NCBI GenBank assembly: GCA_017463585.1
Contig: JAFTOX010000028.1
Location: 1 to 64,000 of the forward strand
Reading direction: 5' to 3'
Length of the DNA stretch: 64,000 nucleotides
Source: Rikenellaceae bacterium
Lineage (GTDB): Bacteria; Bacteroidota; Bacteroidia; Bacteroidales; Rikenellaceae
Part shown: positions 51,793 through 59,867 of the stretch, piece by piece
How the letters are laid out: each line of letters begins with the position of its first letter
How positions within the stretch are numbered: position 1 is the first letter of the stretch
Notes under the pieces: generated by a model
The model's input: only the letters and a program-made list of their open reading frames with translations
Told to the model about the DNA's origin: nothing
Databases searched by the model: none
Position numbers and translations under genes: made by a program

Positions 51793-52690
51793 AATGCGAA
51801 ATATGAAGAATCCCGAACTTTTGACCCCCACGTGGAGCGACTACGAATTGATCGATTGTGGCGACTACGAGAAGCTCGAACGCTTTGGTCGCTACATCAC
51901 GCGTCGTCCCGAGCCGCAAGCCATTTGGCACCGCTCGCTCTCGGAGGCGGAGTGGCAACGTATGGCCGATGCTTCGTTCCGTCGCGATGCACGTAGTGAG
52001 GAGCGTGGCGAGTGGCAACTGAAACCTCAAATGCCTTCGCGTTGGACGGTCGAGTATGCTCACGGACCTATGCACTTGCGTATGCGTCTGGCACTCACGT
52101 CGTTCAAGCACGTTGGTCTGTTCCCTGAGCAGGCCGAGAATTGGAACTATATCTGTGATCGTGTGTCCGAGATTCGTGCCAAGAAGGGGCGTGCCGAGGT
52201 GCTCAATCTGTTTGCATATACGGGTGGCGCGACGTTGGCGGCTCGCTCGGCGGGAGCTGAGGTGACGCACGTCGATTCGGTCAAGCAGGTGGTTACGTGG
52301 TCGCGCGAGAATATGGAGGCGAGTGGTTTGGACGGAGTGCGTTGGATTGTCGATGACGCGCTGAAATTTGTGCGTCGTGAGGTGAAACGCGGTCGCCAAT
52401 ACGACGGAATAATCCTCGATCCCCCTGCATACGGTCGTGGTCCCGATGGTGAGAAGTGGGTGTTGGAGCAGAACATTGCCGAGATGTTGGAGTGCTGTGC
52501 GCGATTGTTGTCGCCCGAGGGCTTTGTGGTGCTGAATCTCTACTCGATGGGTTTGTCGGCAATGTTGGCGCGATCGGCTGTGCGTCAGGCATTTGGCGCG
52601 GCTACGGAGGAGCAGTTTGGCGAGTTGTATTTCGAGGATCGCGCGGGTAAGCAACTGCCACTCGGAGTCTATTATCGAATGAAACGTTAA
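51782..52690 (+). CDS. RlmI-like class I SAM-dependent RNA methyltransferase
   Basis: 302 residues; the ATG at 51782 overlaps the preceding gene by 11 bases, and ATGs at 51794 and 51803 are alternatives. A Rossmann methyltransferase domain has VLNLFAYTGGATLAA (SAM loop), THVDSVKQVV, and the catalytic ILDPPAYGRGP. DPPxYG fits the COG1092 group of cytosine-5 rRNA methyltransferases, though the PUA domain of RlmI is absent. With the RlhA-like gene this makes an rRNA-modification pair. Confidence 0.85.
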   Translation: MKSKMRNMKNPELLTPTWSDYELIDCGDYEKLERFGRYITRRPEPQAIWHRSLSEAEWQRMADASFRRDARSEERGEWQLKPQMPSRWTVEYAHGPMHLRMRLALTSFKHVGLFPEQAENWNYICDRVSEIRAKKGRAEVLNLFAYTGGATLAARSAGAEVTHVDSVKQVVTWSRENMEASGLDGVRWIVDDALKFVRREVKRGRQYDGIILDPPAYGRGPDGEKWVLEQNIAEMLECCARLLSPEGFVVLNLYSMGLSAMLARSAVRQAFGAATEEQFGELYFEDRAGKQLPLGVYYRMKR

Positions 52691-52705
52691 ACAAAATTAT
52701 AGATT

Positions 52706-52993
52706 ATGGGAGTATTACTTTTGATTTTCGGTTTGCTGACCGGCACGGCACTCTGCGCATTGGTTGGTATTTTGGGTAGCCGTCGTCGTTTGGGCTTTGG
52801 TTGGACCTTTATTATCAGTTTGATTTTCACGCCGTTGATTGGTTTGTTGGCGGCTTTGATCTCGGATCCTCTGCCCGAAGGCGAGAAGCGCTGGGGCTGC
52901 TTGGCAACGATTATCGGAGTGCTGACGTTGGCACTGATGGCCTTCTTCGGTATCCTGATTTTCGGTATGGGAGCGGCGATATTTGCACTCTAA
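52706..52993 (+). CDS. Small membrane protein of unknown function
   Basis: 95 residues with three hydrophobic helices (about 2-24, 32-52, 65-94) separated by SRRRLGFG and a charged loop DPLPEGEKRWG. No recognised domain. It starts 15 bases after the methyltransferase and ends before a terminator, so it is last in the Dpm1-like unit. Confidence 0.7.
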   Translation: MGVLLLIFGLLTGTALCALVGILGSRRRLGFGWTFIISLIFTPLIGLLAALISDPLPEGEKRWGCLATIIGVLTLALMAFFGILIFGMGAAIFAL

Positions 52994-53012
52994 ACTCATC
53001 ACGATACAAACA

Positions 53013-53043
53013 AAAAGCGACCCCGCAATCGAGGGTCGCTTTT
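53013..53043. terminator. Bidirectional terminator
   Basis: AAAAGCGACCC (53013-53023) pairs with GGGTCGCTTTT (53033-53043). A-runs and T-runs flank the stem on both strands, so it serves the Dpm1-like unit and the convergent symporter unit. Confidence 0.85.
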
Positions 53044-53063
53044 GTTATTTTTGGGGAGAACTA

Positions 53064-54473
53064 TTACCAGCACTCAATGCCGTCGGTCGGAATCTTGTTC
53101 TTGACCTCTTCGAGTCGGAATACGGGGTCTTTGCCTGCACGTCGCTGACGCATATAGTCGTCCAAAAGCACAATCACGCGACGACCCAACAGCACGATTG
53201 CCACTAAGTTGCAGAGCGTCATCAGCGCCATTGTCAGGTCGGCCAAGCTCCACACGGTTTGCAGCGTGGTCACAGCGCCAAACATAACCATTGCGCCCAC
53301 CGTCAGTCGGTATGCAATCATCGCCCAACGTTTCTTCGAGAAGAAAGCGATATTAGCCTCGCCATAGTAGTAGTTGCCGATGATCGAGCTGAATGCGAAG
53401 AAGAAGATCGCTACTGCCACGAATACTCGTCCTGCGTGGCCGATCTCGACCGACAGAGCCTCCTGCGTCAGCATTACACCGTCCAACGAGCCATCGAGAG
53501 GCAGTCCGCTAACCAAGATAATCAGTGCCGTGCACGAGCAGATAACCAACGTATCGGTAAAGACGCCGAGCATCTGAATCAGACCCTGCTTAACGGGGTG
53601 CGATACGTCGGCCGTAGCGGCAGCATTGGGAGCCGAACCCTCACCGGCTTCGTTGCTGAACAGACCACGCTTGATACCTTGCGTCATCGCCGCACCAACC
53701 GTGCCGCCAAATGCCTGCTCAAATCCGAATGCACTCTTGAATATGGTCGCAATGACGTCGGGAATAACGGTGATATTTGCTCCCACAACGTAGAGCGCCA
53801 AAGCCAAATATCCCAGCGCCATAAAGGGCACGATCAGCGCACTCACCTTTGCAATGCGCTGAATACCACCGAAAATCACAATCAATGTTGCGATTGTAAT
53901 CGCCATGCCCATATAGACGTGGTTAATGCCGAAAGCATTCTCCATAGCGGCACAAAGCGTATTACTTTGCACCGTGTTGTAGGCAAAGCCGAAGGTCAGC
54001 ACCGTCAGCACGCAGAACAGCACAGCCATCGGTCGGCATTTCAAACCACGCGTCATATAGTATGCCGGACCACCCACGAAACTATCCTTGTTGCGGGTCT
54101 TGTAGAGCTGCGCCAACGTATTCTCGATGAACGAGTTAGCCGCGCCAAGCAGCGCAATCACCCACATCCAGAATACCGCACCCGGGCCGCCGATCGAAAC
54201 CGCCGAAGCTACTCCAGCCAAGTTACCCACACCGACGTGGCTCGCCAACGAAACGGCAAAGGCTTGGAACGACGAGATACGTTTTTTGCCCTTCTGCTCG
54301 TCTGCCGAGCGTCCCGACGCAAACAGCTGGCGGAACATATCGCCAATCAGTCGGAACTGTGCGAATCGTGTGCGGACGGTGAAGTAGAGTGCGCAAGCAA
54401 TCAGCGCAAATATCATCACATAGCCCCACAGAGCATCGTTTATCGAATTGATTATCTGTTGAAAGAGTTCCAT
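53064..54473 (-). CDS. Sodium:alanine/glycine symporter (AGCS family)
   Basis: 469 residues with about eleven membrane helices. Family motifs are clear: HVGVGNLAGVASAVSIGGPGAVFWMW, FIENTLAQLYK, GPAYYMTRGL, AMTQGIKRGLFSNEAGEGSAPNAAATA and NYYYGE. It takes up alanine or glycine with sodium. It is third in a unit with threonylcarbamoyl-AMP synthase and a thioesterase. Confidence 0.94.
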   Translation of the reverse strand: MELFQQIINSINDALWGYVMIFALIACALYFTVRTRFAQFRLIGDMFRQLFASGRSADEQKGKKRISSFQAFAVSLASHVGVGNLAGVASAVSIGGPGAVFWMWVIALLGAANSFIENTLAQLYKTRNKDSFVGGPAYYMTRGLKCRPMAVLFCVLTVLTFGFAYNTVQSNTLCAAMENAFGINHVYMGMAITIATLIVIFGGIQRIAKVSALIVPFMALGYLALALYVVGANITVIPDVIATIFKSAFGFEQAFGGTVGAAMTQGIKRGLFSNEAGEGSAPNAAATADVSHPVKQGLIQMLGVFTDTLVICSCTALIILVSGLPLDGSLDGVMLTQEALSVEIGHAGRVFVAVAIFFFAFSSIIGNYYYGEANIAFFSKKRWAMIAYRLTVGAMVMFGAVTTLQTVWSLADLTMALMTLCNLVAIVLLGRRVIVLLDDYMRQRRAGKDPVFRLEEVKNKIPTDGIECW

Positions 54474-54494
54474 ATTAGGTTGTGTATTAGTTGT

Positions 54495-54902
54495 TTACTT
54501 GCTCAGTCTTTCGCGCCACTCGTCGGGTACTGCAACCGACTCCTGCGCCTCGAAATCGAAGGCAACCATTACCGAACGACTCTCGGTTTTGATCGTTGCA
54601 TTGTCGCCCTCTCGGCGGTCATAAATGCGTTGCAGGAGCGTAAAGCTCTTATTGCCAATCGATTCGCATTCGGTGGTTACGATCGTATCGTCGTCGAAGC
54701 GCACCTGCGCAAGATACGACGTGTTGGTCGCCACGGTCACCACACGCATACGGTCGACCTTAGCGTCACCCTGCAACGTTGCTGCCAGAAATTCGCTTTT
54801 GCCAACATCGAAATACATCTGCTGGCAGACGTTGTTGATGTGCTGAAAGCAATCCATATCGTTGAATCGCTTTTGAATCGGGGTTATGGTGCGGAATTTC
54901 AT
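54495..54902 (-). CDS. Hotdog-fold acyl-CoA thioesterase
   Basis: 135 residues, single hotdog domain of the 4-hydroxybenzoyl-CoA thioesterase/YbgC type. The start PIQKRFNDMDCFQHINNVCQQMYFD carries the catalytic Asp and the HxNN motif. It hydrolyses an acyl-CoA whose identity cannot be read from sequence. It lies 8 bases after the synthase gene and 21 before the symporter. Confidence 0.88.
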   Translation of the reverse strand: MKFRTITPIQKRFNDMDCFQHINNVCQQMYFDVGKSEFLAATLQGDAKVDRMRVVTVATNTSYLAQVRFDDDTIVTTECESIGNKSFTLLQRIYDRREGDNATIKTESRSVMVAFDFEAQESVAVPDEWRERLSK

Positions 54903-54910
54903 AGCTCAGT

Positions 54911-55471
54911 CTATCGAATTATTTTGAACAAACCCGATTGATCGATAGCGATGATCGACGAGGGTTTGCGTGTGGGCTTGCCCTCGAAACGGGGATCGAT
55001 GACCAAATCCACGCCCTTACGAATCTCCTCCGCAATGCCGTCGAAATCGGTAGGCGCAGGCTCTCCCGAGATATTTGCCGAGGTCGAAACCAGCGGGCGA
55101 CCAAAGCGATGCAGCAGCTGACGGCAGAACTCGTGGTCGGGCACACGCACGCCGAGCGTTCCCTCGTCGGGCACAAGGTTTTCAGCGACGTTTGCCGCCC
55201 CCGAGAGAATGAGTGTGAGGGGTGATGTGGCTGTTTCGAGCAGATCCCACGCCACGGCGGGTGCACCATTGACGTATCGGCCGACCGAGTCGACGTCGCC
55301 AACGAGCACGATCATACTCTTCTTGTTTACAGATTGTTTGAGCTTGTAGATTCGGTCTACGGCCTCGGCATTCGTTGCGTCGCAACCGATTCCCCAGACG
55401 GTGTCGGTGGGGTAGAGAATGAGTCCTCCGTTGCGAAGAACCTGTACTGCACGAGCTATTTGGTCTTTCAT
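54911..55471 (-). CDS. tsaC: L-threonylcarbamoyladenylate synthase
   Basis: 186 residues from the ATG at 55471 (MKDQIARAVQVLRNGG). The frame extends to 55513 but would start within the promoter. The enzyme makes threonylcarbamoyl-AMP for t6A37 in tRNAs reading ANN codons. The Sua5/YciO/YrdC fold shows ILYPTDTVWGIGCDATN, a Lys-rich KLKQSVNKKSMIVLV, and SANISGEPAPT. The short length and lack of a Sua5 C-terminal domain point to the TsaC/YrdC type. It opens the minus-strand unit. Confidence 0.9.
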   Translation of the reverse strand: MKDQIARAVQVLRNGGLILYPTDTVWGIGCDATNAEAVDRIYKLKQSVNKKSMIVLVGDVDSVGRYVNGAPAVAWDLLETATSPLTLILSGAANVAENLVPDEGTLGVRVPDHEFCRQLLHRFGRPLVSTSANISGEPAPTDFDGIAEEIRKGVDLVIDPRFEGKPTRKPSSIIAIDQSGLFKIIR

Positions 55472-55505
55472 TTTAGTGGTTAAAGTGAAATTCGTTGCTA
55501 ATATG

Positions 55506-55536
55506 TTGCGCAAAGTTAGAAAATTTTATAATTTTG
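55506..55536 (+). promoter_or_regulatory. Promoter of yebC, overlapping a divergent -7 box
   Basis: TTG (55506-55508), 20 bases, TAATTTTG (55529-55536) on the plus strand. Within it, CAAAGTTA (55511-55518) reads as TAACTTTG on the minus strand and would serve tsaC. The two promoters share bases and should exclude each other. Confidence 0.75.
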
Positions 55537-55593
55537 CCCTCACTTTTTCAGCTAATTCAGAATAAAATAAATAGATAAAAAAGATCACAGACT

Positions 55594-56319
55594 ATGGGAC
55601 GTGCATTTGAGTATCGCAAAGCGCGAAAGATGAAACGTTGGGGCAATATGGCCCGTACATTTACCAAGATTGGTAAGGAGATTGAAATCGCAGTTAAGGC
55701 CGGTGGTCCCGATCCTTCGGCTAACACCCGTCTGCGCGTGCTGATCCAGAACGCAAAGGCCGAGAATATGCCTAAGGAGAATGTTGAGCGCGCAATCAAG
55801 CGTGCTATCTCGAAGGATACGGCTGACTATAAGGAGATGGTTTACGAGGGTTACGGTCCGTTCGGTATCGCCTTCTTGGTCGAGACCGCAACCGACAACA
55901 CCACACGTACCGTTGCAAACGTACGTGCTTGCTTCAACAAGTGCGGCGGCTCGCTGGGTACGAGCGGCAGCGTTGCATTTATGTTCGAGCATAAGTGTAC
56001 CTTCAAGTTTGCTAACACGAAGGGCGCTGATCCTGAGGAGTTGGAGTTGGAGATGATCGACTTGGGTGTTGACGCACTCGATGTTGACGAGGAGAGCAAC
56101 ATCACCGTTGAGGCTCCGTTCGACGCTTACGGTCAGGTTCAGAAGTTCTTGGAGGACAACGGTTTCGAGATCATCAGCGGTGAGTTCGTGCGTATCCCGA
56201 CCGACACTAAGGAGGTTACTGCCGAGCAGCGCGAGAGCCTCGAAAAGTTGATCGAGAAGCTCGAAGAGGACGACGACGTTACCAACGTTTATACCACGAT
56301 GGCCGAGGGTGAGGAATAA
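55594..56319 (+). CDS. yebC: YebC/TACO1 family protein
   Basis: 241 residues. It begins MGRAFEYRKARKMKRWGNMARTF and contains NPRL-like ANTRLRVLIQNAKAENMPKENVERAIKR, YEGYGPFG, ETATDNTTRTVANVR and an acidic C-terminus. Members help ribosomes through polyproline stretches and have also been described as DNA-binding regulators. The first 25 residues differ slightly from the usual AGHSKWANIKHRK pattern, as in Bacteroidetes copies. Codon bias is strong. A good terminator follows. Confidence 0.94.
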   Translation: MGRAFEYRKARKMKRWGNMARTFTKIGKEIEIAVKAGGPDPSANTRLRVLIQNAKAENMPKENVERAIKRAISKDTADYKEMVYEGYGPFGIAFLVETATDNTTRTVANVRACFNKCGGSLGTSGSVAFMFEHKCTFKFANTKGADPEELELEMIDLGVDALDVDEESNITVEAPFDAYGQVQKFLEDNGFEIISGEFVRIPTDTKEVTAEQRESLEKLIEKLEEDDDVTNVYTTMAEGEE

Positions 56320-56340
56320 TCCTCGCTGCGTCCGAAAATG

Positions 56341-56380
56341 AATACCGCCCGAAACCTTCGCAGTTTCGGGCGGTATTATT
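56341..56380 (+). terminator. Terminator of yebC
   Basis: AATACCGCCCGAAAC (56341-56355) pairs with GTTTCGGGCGGTATT (56363-56377). It may also act for the convergent gene ending at 56401. Confidence 0.8.
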
Positions 56381-56400
56381 AATATATAAATAGGTGTGCG

Positions 56401-57291
56401 CTACTTCTCGTTGCTACCGAAACGCAGACCAACCTGCACACCGACATTGAGGATCGGATCGACGTGCTTGTAGCCGTAGGGGTTATACGAGCCTTGGTTG
56501 ATTGGCGTTGCGTCAATCTTTCCCATACGCAGGAAGTCGAATACACCCACCAGAGCCACGTTCAGATAGAGTTTGTTCGCCATGCGCATATCGACGCCGA
56601 ACTTAGGATTGATCGAAACGGTGTGCTGAGGCCACGCTGCTTTGTTGTAAATCTCCCAGGTCGAGCCGCTGACGTTGCGCTCGAAATGGCGCCAACCGAA
56701 GCTGTAAGCTAAGCTACCGCCAATGAAGAAGAACGAACGGCTGTTGCGCAGATAGAATCGCTGTTCGATCGAGGGACCGAGCATCAGGTTGTGCTGCTTG
56801 ACATTGACATAGGGGGTGATGTTGTCGTAGCGCACCTCGCCACCCAGGTACAGACGCGGACGGAGCGCATAGTGCATACTACCGCTGACGAACCACGCCA
56901 TTCCACGTTTTGTTTTGCTTAGTTCGTTCTCGCCAACAGCTTGCTTGTTGCGGAAATTACCGGTAGTAACACCGCCATTGATACCATATATAAATTTGTG
57001 TACGGGCATAGGTACGGTGGCTTTCTCTTTGATTGCTTTGAGTGTACCCCAATCGTCGTATGCCAGACGCTCGCCCGCGCGAATGATGTAATCGACAGCG
57101 CTGATTGGCATAAAGCGGTGGAGCACCTCGCCGTCTGAGGGGTACTCTTCGTAGAAAATTCGTTCCGCATCGCGGGTATTGGTAATTCGGCAAGCGATCT
57201 CGCGACCATCTTTTGTGTAGATGCGATCCTGCTGAGCAAATGTGCTCACGGCAAAGAGCACCATCAGAACGGTGAGTAGCAGTCTTTTCAT
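56401..57291 (-). CDS. Predicted outer membrane beta-barrel protein
   Basis: 296 residues. A signal peptide (about 1-19, ending TFAQ) is followed by a short beta domain of about 60 residues (DRIYTKDGREIACRITN, a pattern seen before barrels in Bacteroidetes). About eight to ten amphipathic strands follow (LYLGGEVRYD, FFFIGGSLAYSFGWRHF, LYLNVALVGVFDF), ending in VGVQVGLRFG. No function can be named. Its promoter region carries a C8/A7 homopolymer tract, which may make expression variable. Confidence 0.7.
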   Translation of the reverse strand: MKRLLLTVLMVLFAVSTFAQQDRIYTKDGREIACRITNTRDAERIFYEEYPSDGEVLHRFMPISAVDYIIRAGERLAYDDWGTLKAIKEKATVPMPVHKFIYGINGGVTTGNFRNKQAVGENELSKTKRGMAWFVSGSMHYALRPRLYLGGEVRYDNITPYVNVKQHNLMLGPSIEQRFYLRNSRSFFFIGGSLAYSFGWRHFERNVSGSTWEIYNKAAWPQHTVSINPKFGVDMRMANKLYLNVALVGVFDFLRMGKIDATPINQGSYNPYGYKHVDPILNVGVQVGLRFGSNEK

Positions 57292-57325
57292 TGTGTTATG
57301 GTTTAATGATGTTTAATAACTTCTA

Positions 57326-57354
57326 CAAAGATAATATAAAATTCCCCCCCCAAA
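57326..57354 (-). promoter_or_regulatory. Candidate slippage-prone promoter of the beta-barrel gene
   Basis: Minus strand TTTG (57354-57351), then 17 bases beginning with seven G, then TATCTTTG (57333-57326). The spacer is two to three bases short of the usual 19-20, and it contains most of an eight-base G tract (57344-57351) next to seven T. Length changes in the tract would shift spacing into or out of the working range. Confidence 0.45.
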
Positions 57355-57391
57355 AAAAGCCGAGAAAACTTCACATTTTCTCGGCTTTTTT
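57353..57391. terminator. Bidirectional terminator behind the 57416 gene
   Basis: A long stem, AAAAAAGCCGAGAAAA with TTTTCTCGGCTTTTTT (57353-57368 and 57376-57391), loop CTTCACA. T-runs occur on both strands. Confidence 0.85.
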
Positions 57392-57415
57392 GCATTTTAG
57401 TGCGCTCTGACACGC

Positions 57416-58213
57416 TTATTTGACCATATAGGGACTGCTCTTTGCCCACGCAATCATCAACTCGTTGCGGTCGCTGTTCCACGCCTCCTGATAGAGTTTG
57501 CGCACCACTTCGAGCCACTTGTGGTTACGGTTCTGGTCGTTGTCGCCGACATCTTCCGTACCTCCCGCAGCGTAGTAGTGGTCGCGGTTGGTGCTGCAAA
57601 TACGTGCATAGCGACCCGTGTTGGGTTTAATGTCGTCGTTGGTCAGACGCAGGTAGAACTCCAACTGCTCGTCGGTGCAGTGCTTGTCGGCAGGCACCAT
57701 ACCCTCGGTAGCAACATAGACCGTTACGCCATCTTTGAATACGTAAGGCTCATAGAATTTCGGGGTGTACATATCCTCATAGACCACGCCAGCAACGGCA
57801 AACTGAGCAGCCGACTGCCACCTGATAAAGTCGCGGATACAGTTCAGATATGTCGTATCGACGCTCTGCTTAACCTCCCAGCAGGTCGTTGCGATCCACG
57901 TTGCGAGCTTCTCGGGCGAGGGCATCAGCAGATAGACCAGACCACGTTTCTTGACATTCTTCTTCACATCGACACCTGTGTAGTACTCCCACAACTCAAC
58001 GGGATAACCCTCCCAATTCGGAACATCGTAGCGGGTGTCGAGTTTGGTTTGCGCCATATAGGCTGCTTTCAGTACATCTTTGCACTCCTCAACCAGCTGC
58101 GGAAATCCGTTAGCGCGGAAATCGGCGGGCAGATCTTGGAATGTGGTTTGTGCCTTGGCGGGTTGCAATGCAAACAGCGCCAAGAGCGAAGCAATCAATA
58201 AGTAGTTTTTCAT
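57416..58213 (-). CDS. Secreted protein of unknown function
   Basis: 265 residues with a clear signal peptide (about 1-21, ending AKAQ). The mature part is globular with no membrane segment, rich in aromatic residues and with several cysteines (EECKDVL, TTCWEVK, NCIRDFI, KHCTDEQ, RICSTN). WLEVVRKLYQEAWNSDRNELMIAW ends the protein. I do not recognise the family. It follows rarA after 28 bases on the same strand but is functionally unlike it. Confidence 0.7.
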   Translation of the reverse strand: MKNYLLIASLLALFALQPAKAQTTFQDLPADFRANGFPQLVEECKDVLKAAYMAQTKLDTRYDVPNWEGYPVELWEYYTGVDVKKNVKKRGLVYLLMPSPEKLATWIATTCWEVKQSVDTTYLNCIRDFIRWQSAAQFAVAGVVYEDMYTPKFYEPYVFKDGVTVYVATEGMVPADKHCTDEQLEFYLRLTNDDIKPNTGRYARICSTNRDHYYAAGGTEDVGDNDQNRNHKWLEVVRKLYQEAWNSDRNELMIAWAKSSPYMVK

Positions 58214-58241
58214 AGGTTTATAGTTTTACGTTATGTGTCGT

Positions 58242-59513
58242 TTAGTATTTGCCTTTCCACAGCGTGCGGATACGTTCGGCAATCTTCGCCTCGGTTGGGT
58301 TTTGCTCGTTGGGGGTGTAGAATCGTGTCCCCTCCAAACCCTCGGGCAGGAACTCCTGCTCGACGAACGAACCGGCATAGTCGTGAGCATATTTGTAGTC
58401 GCGTCCGTAGTCGAGACTCTTCATCAGCTTGGTCGGAGCGTTGCGGATATGTAGCGGTATGGGGCGATTTGTGGTGTCGTGCTCGACTTGCGCAAGGGCA
58501 GCGTTGATGGCTGCATAGGCCGAGTTGCTCTTGGGGCTTGTCGCCAAGTAGATGGTCGTCTCGGCAAGGGTGATGCGCGCCTCGGGCATACCGATCTTAT
58601 GCACGGTGTCGAAACAGGCATTTGCCAGCAGCAACGCATTGGGATTGGCCAGCCCGATATCCTCCGAGGCCAGAATTACCAACCTTCGAGCGATGAATCG
58701 CGGCTCCTCGCCACCCGCCAACATACGAGCCAAGTAGTAGATCGCCGCATTGGGATCGCTACCTCGCACCGACTTGATGAAGGCCGAGATCACGTCGTAG
58801 TGCTGCTCGCCATTTTTGTCGTAGAGGGCGATGTTCTGTTGCAGGCAGTCGGTTACGGTCTGGTCGTTGATCACGATCGGATCCTCTAATGCGCCCGTAA
58901 TGATGTCTAAGATATTGAGCAATTTACGTGCGTCGCCACCCGAGAAACGGAACAGAGCGGTGGTCTGCTCGATGCGAATATCTCGCTCGCGCAGCTCCGA
59001 GTCTTGTGTCAGCGCACGGTCGAGCAACGTCTGCAACTCGTTGTCCTCCAAAGCCTTCAATACATAGACCTGGCAGCGCGACAGCAACGGTGAGATCACT
59101 TCGAACGAAGGATTCTCGGTCGTAGCGCCGATCAGCGTTACAATACCCTGCTCGACAGCTCCGAGCAACGAATCTTGCTGGCTCTTGTTGAAACGGTGGA
59201 TCTCGTCGATAAATAGGAAGGGCGATGCCGAGTTGAAGAATTGCTGACGGCGTGCCGAATCAATCACCTCGCGCACATCTTTCACTCCCGAATTGATTGC
59301 CGACAATGTGAAGAAGGGGCGTTCGAGCGACGCTGCAACCAACTTGGCCAGCGATGTCTTGCCCACTCCCGGAGGTCCCCACAGAATGAACGACGGCACG
59401 TTGCCCGACTCCAAGAAACGTCGGAACACACCGTTCTCACCGACCAGATGGCTCTGACCGATATAGTCGTCCAGCGAACGTGGGCGCAATCTCTCAGCAA
59501 GCGGGGCAGACAT
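58242..59513 (-). CDS. rarA: Replication-associated recombination protein RarA (MgsA)
   Basis: 423 residues. The AAA+ domain has PLAERLRPRSLDDYIGQSHLVG, Walker A WGPPGVGKTSLAKL (about 44-57), FLFIDEIHRFNKSQQD (Walker B), IGATTENPSFEV (sensor 1) and GDARKLLN (sensor 2). The C-terminal clamp-loader-like and tetramerisation regions (SVRGSDPNAAIYYLARML, ARRLVILASEDIGLANP) are complete. It acts at stalled replication forks. Confidence 0.95.
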   Translation of the reverse strand: MSAPLAERLRPRSLDDYIGQSHLVGENGVFRRFLESGNVPSFILWGPPGVGKTSLAKLVAASLERPFFTLSAINSGVKDVREVIDSARRQQFFNSASPFLFIDEIHRFNKSQQDSLLGAVEQGIVTLIGATTENPSFEVISPLLSRCQVYVLKALEDNELQTLLDRALTQDSELRERDIRIEQTTALFRFSGGDARKLLNILDIITGALEDPIVINDQTVTDCLQQNIALYDKNGEQHYDVISAFIKSVRGSDPNAAIYYLARMLAGGEEPRFIARRLVILASEDIGLANPNALLLANACFDTVHKIGMPEARITLAETTIYLATSPKSNSAYAAINAALAQVEHDTTNRPIPLHIRNAPTKLMKSLDYGRDYKYAHDYAGSFVEQEFLPEGLEGTRFYTPNEQNPTEAKIAERIRTLWKGKY

Positions 59514-59520
59514 TACCTTA

Positions 59521-59545
59521 ATTCAAAATTCAAGATTCAAAATTA
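59521..59545 (-). repeat. Inverted copy of a 25-base AT-rich repeat
   Basis: The minus strand here is identical over 25 bases to 61756-61780 on the plus strand. The unit is an internal repeat of TTGAAT-C-TTGAAT type and begins with TAATTTTG, a possible -7 box. It lies between rarA and a small membrane protein gene. Confidence 0.75.
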
Positions 59546-59572
59546 CCTTTGACGCCAAAGAGTTTTGAATCG

Positions 59573-59794
59573 TTATTTCTTTCTCGTTTTGCGCAGGTTG
59601 CGGACGGTGTAGATGATCGCCACCACAACCAGCAATGGGGTGCTCCAAATCTCAAACCACGACGCTGCGGGGTTGAGCGTGTCGGTCGCATAGCGGTAGA
59701 GAATGAACGATCCCCACAACATCAAAAATATGACCAGACAGATCAGCACCGAAACATAAATATGACGCTCTTGTTCCTTGTTCATAGCGCTCAT
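59573..59794 (-). CDS. Small two-helix membrane protein
   Basis: 73 residues, or 70 from the second ATG at 59785 (MNKEQERHIYV). Two hydrophobic helices (about 12-34 and 46-62) are joined by a loop ATDTLNPAASWFEIW and end in a basic tail VRNLRKTRKK. No recognised family. It sits between aspS and rarA on the same strand. Confidence 0.6.
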   Translation of the reverse strand: MSAMNKEQERHIYVSVLICLVIFLMLWGSFILYRYATDTLNPAASWFEIWSTPLLVVVAIIYTVRNLRKTRKK

Positions 59795-59867
59795 TTATTA
59801 TTGCGCAAAGCCGAAAATGTACCCACCGCTCATCGTGGGACACTCTCGGCTTTACACTTTTTATAAT

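Noticed and set aside
53259..54941. A 560-codon plus-strand frame opposite the symporter and thioesterase
   Set aside because: Shadow of two identified genes; it crosses their boundary and has no recognisable domain.
55472..55513. N-terminal extension of TsaC by 14 codons
   Set aside because: It overlaps the predicted -7 box and start region; the conserved sequence begins after the ATG at 55471.
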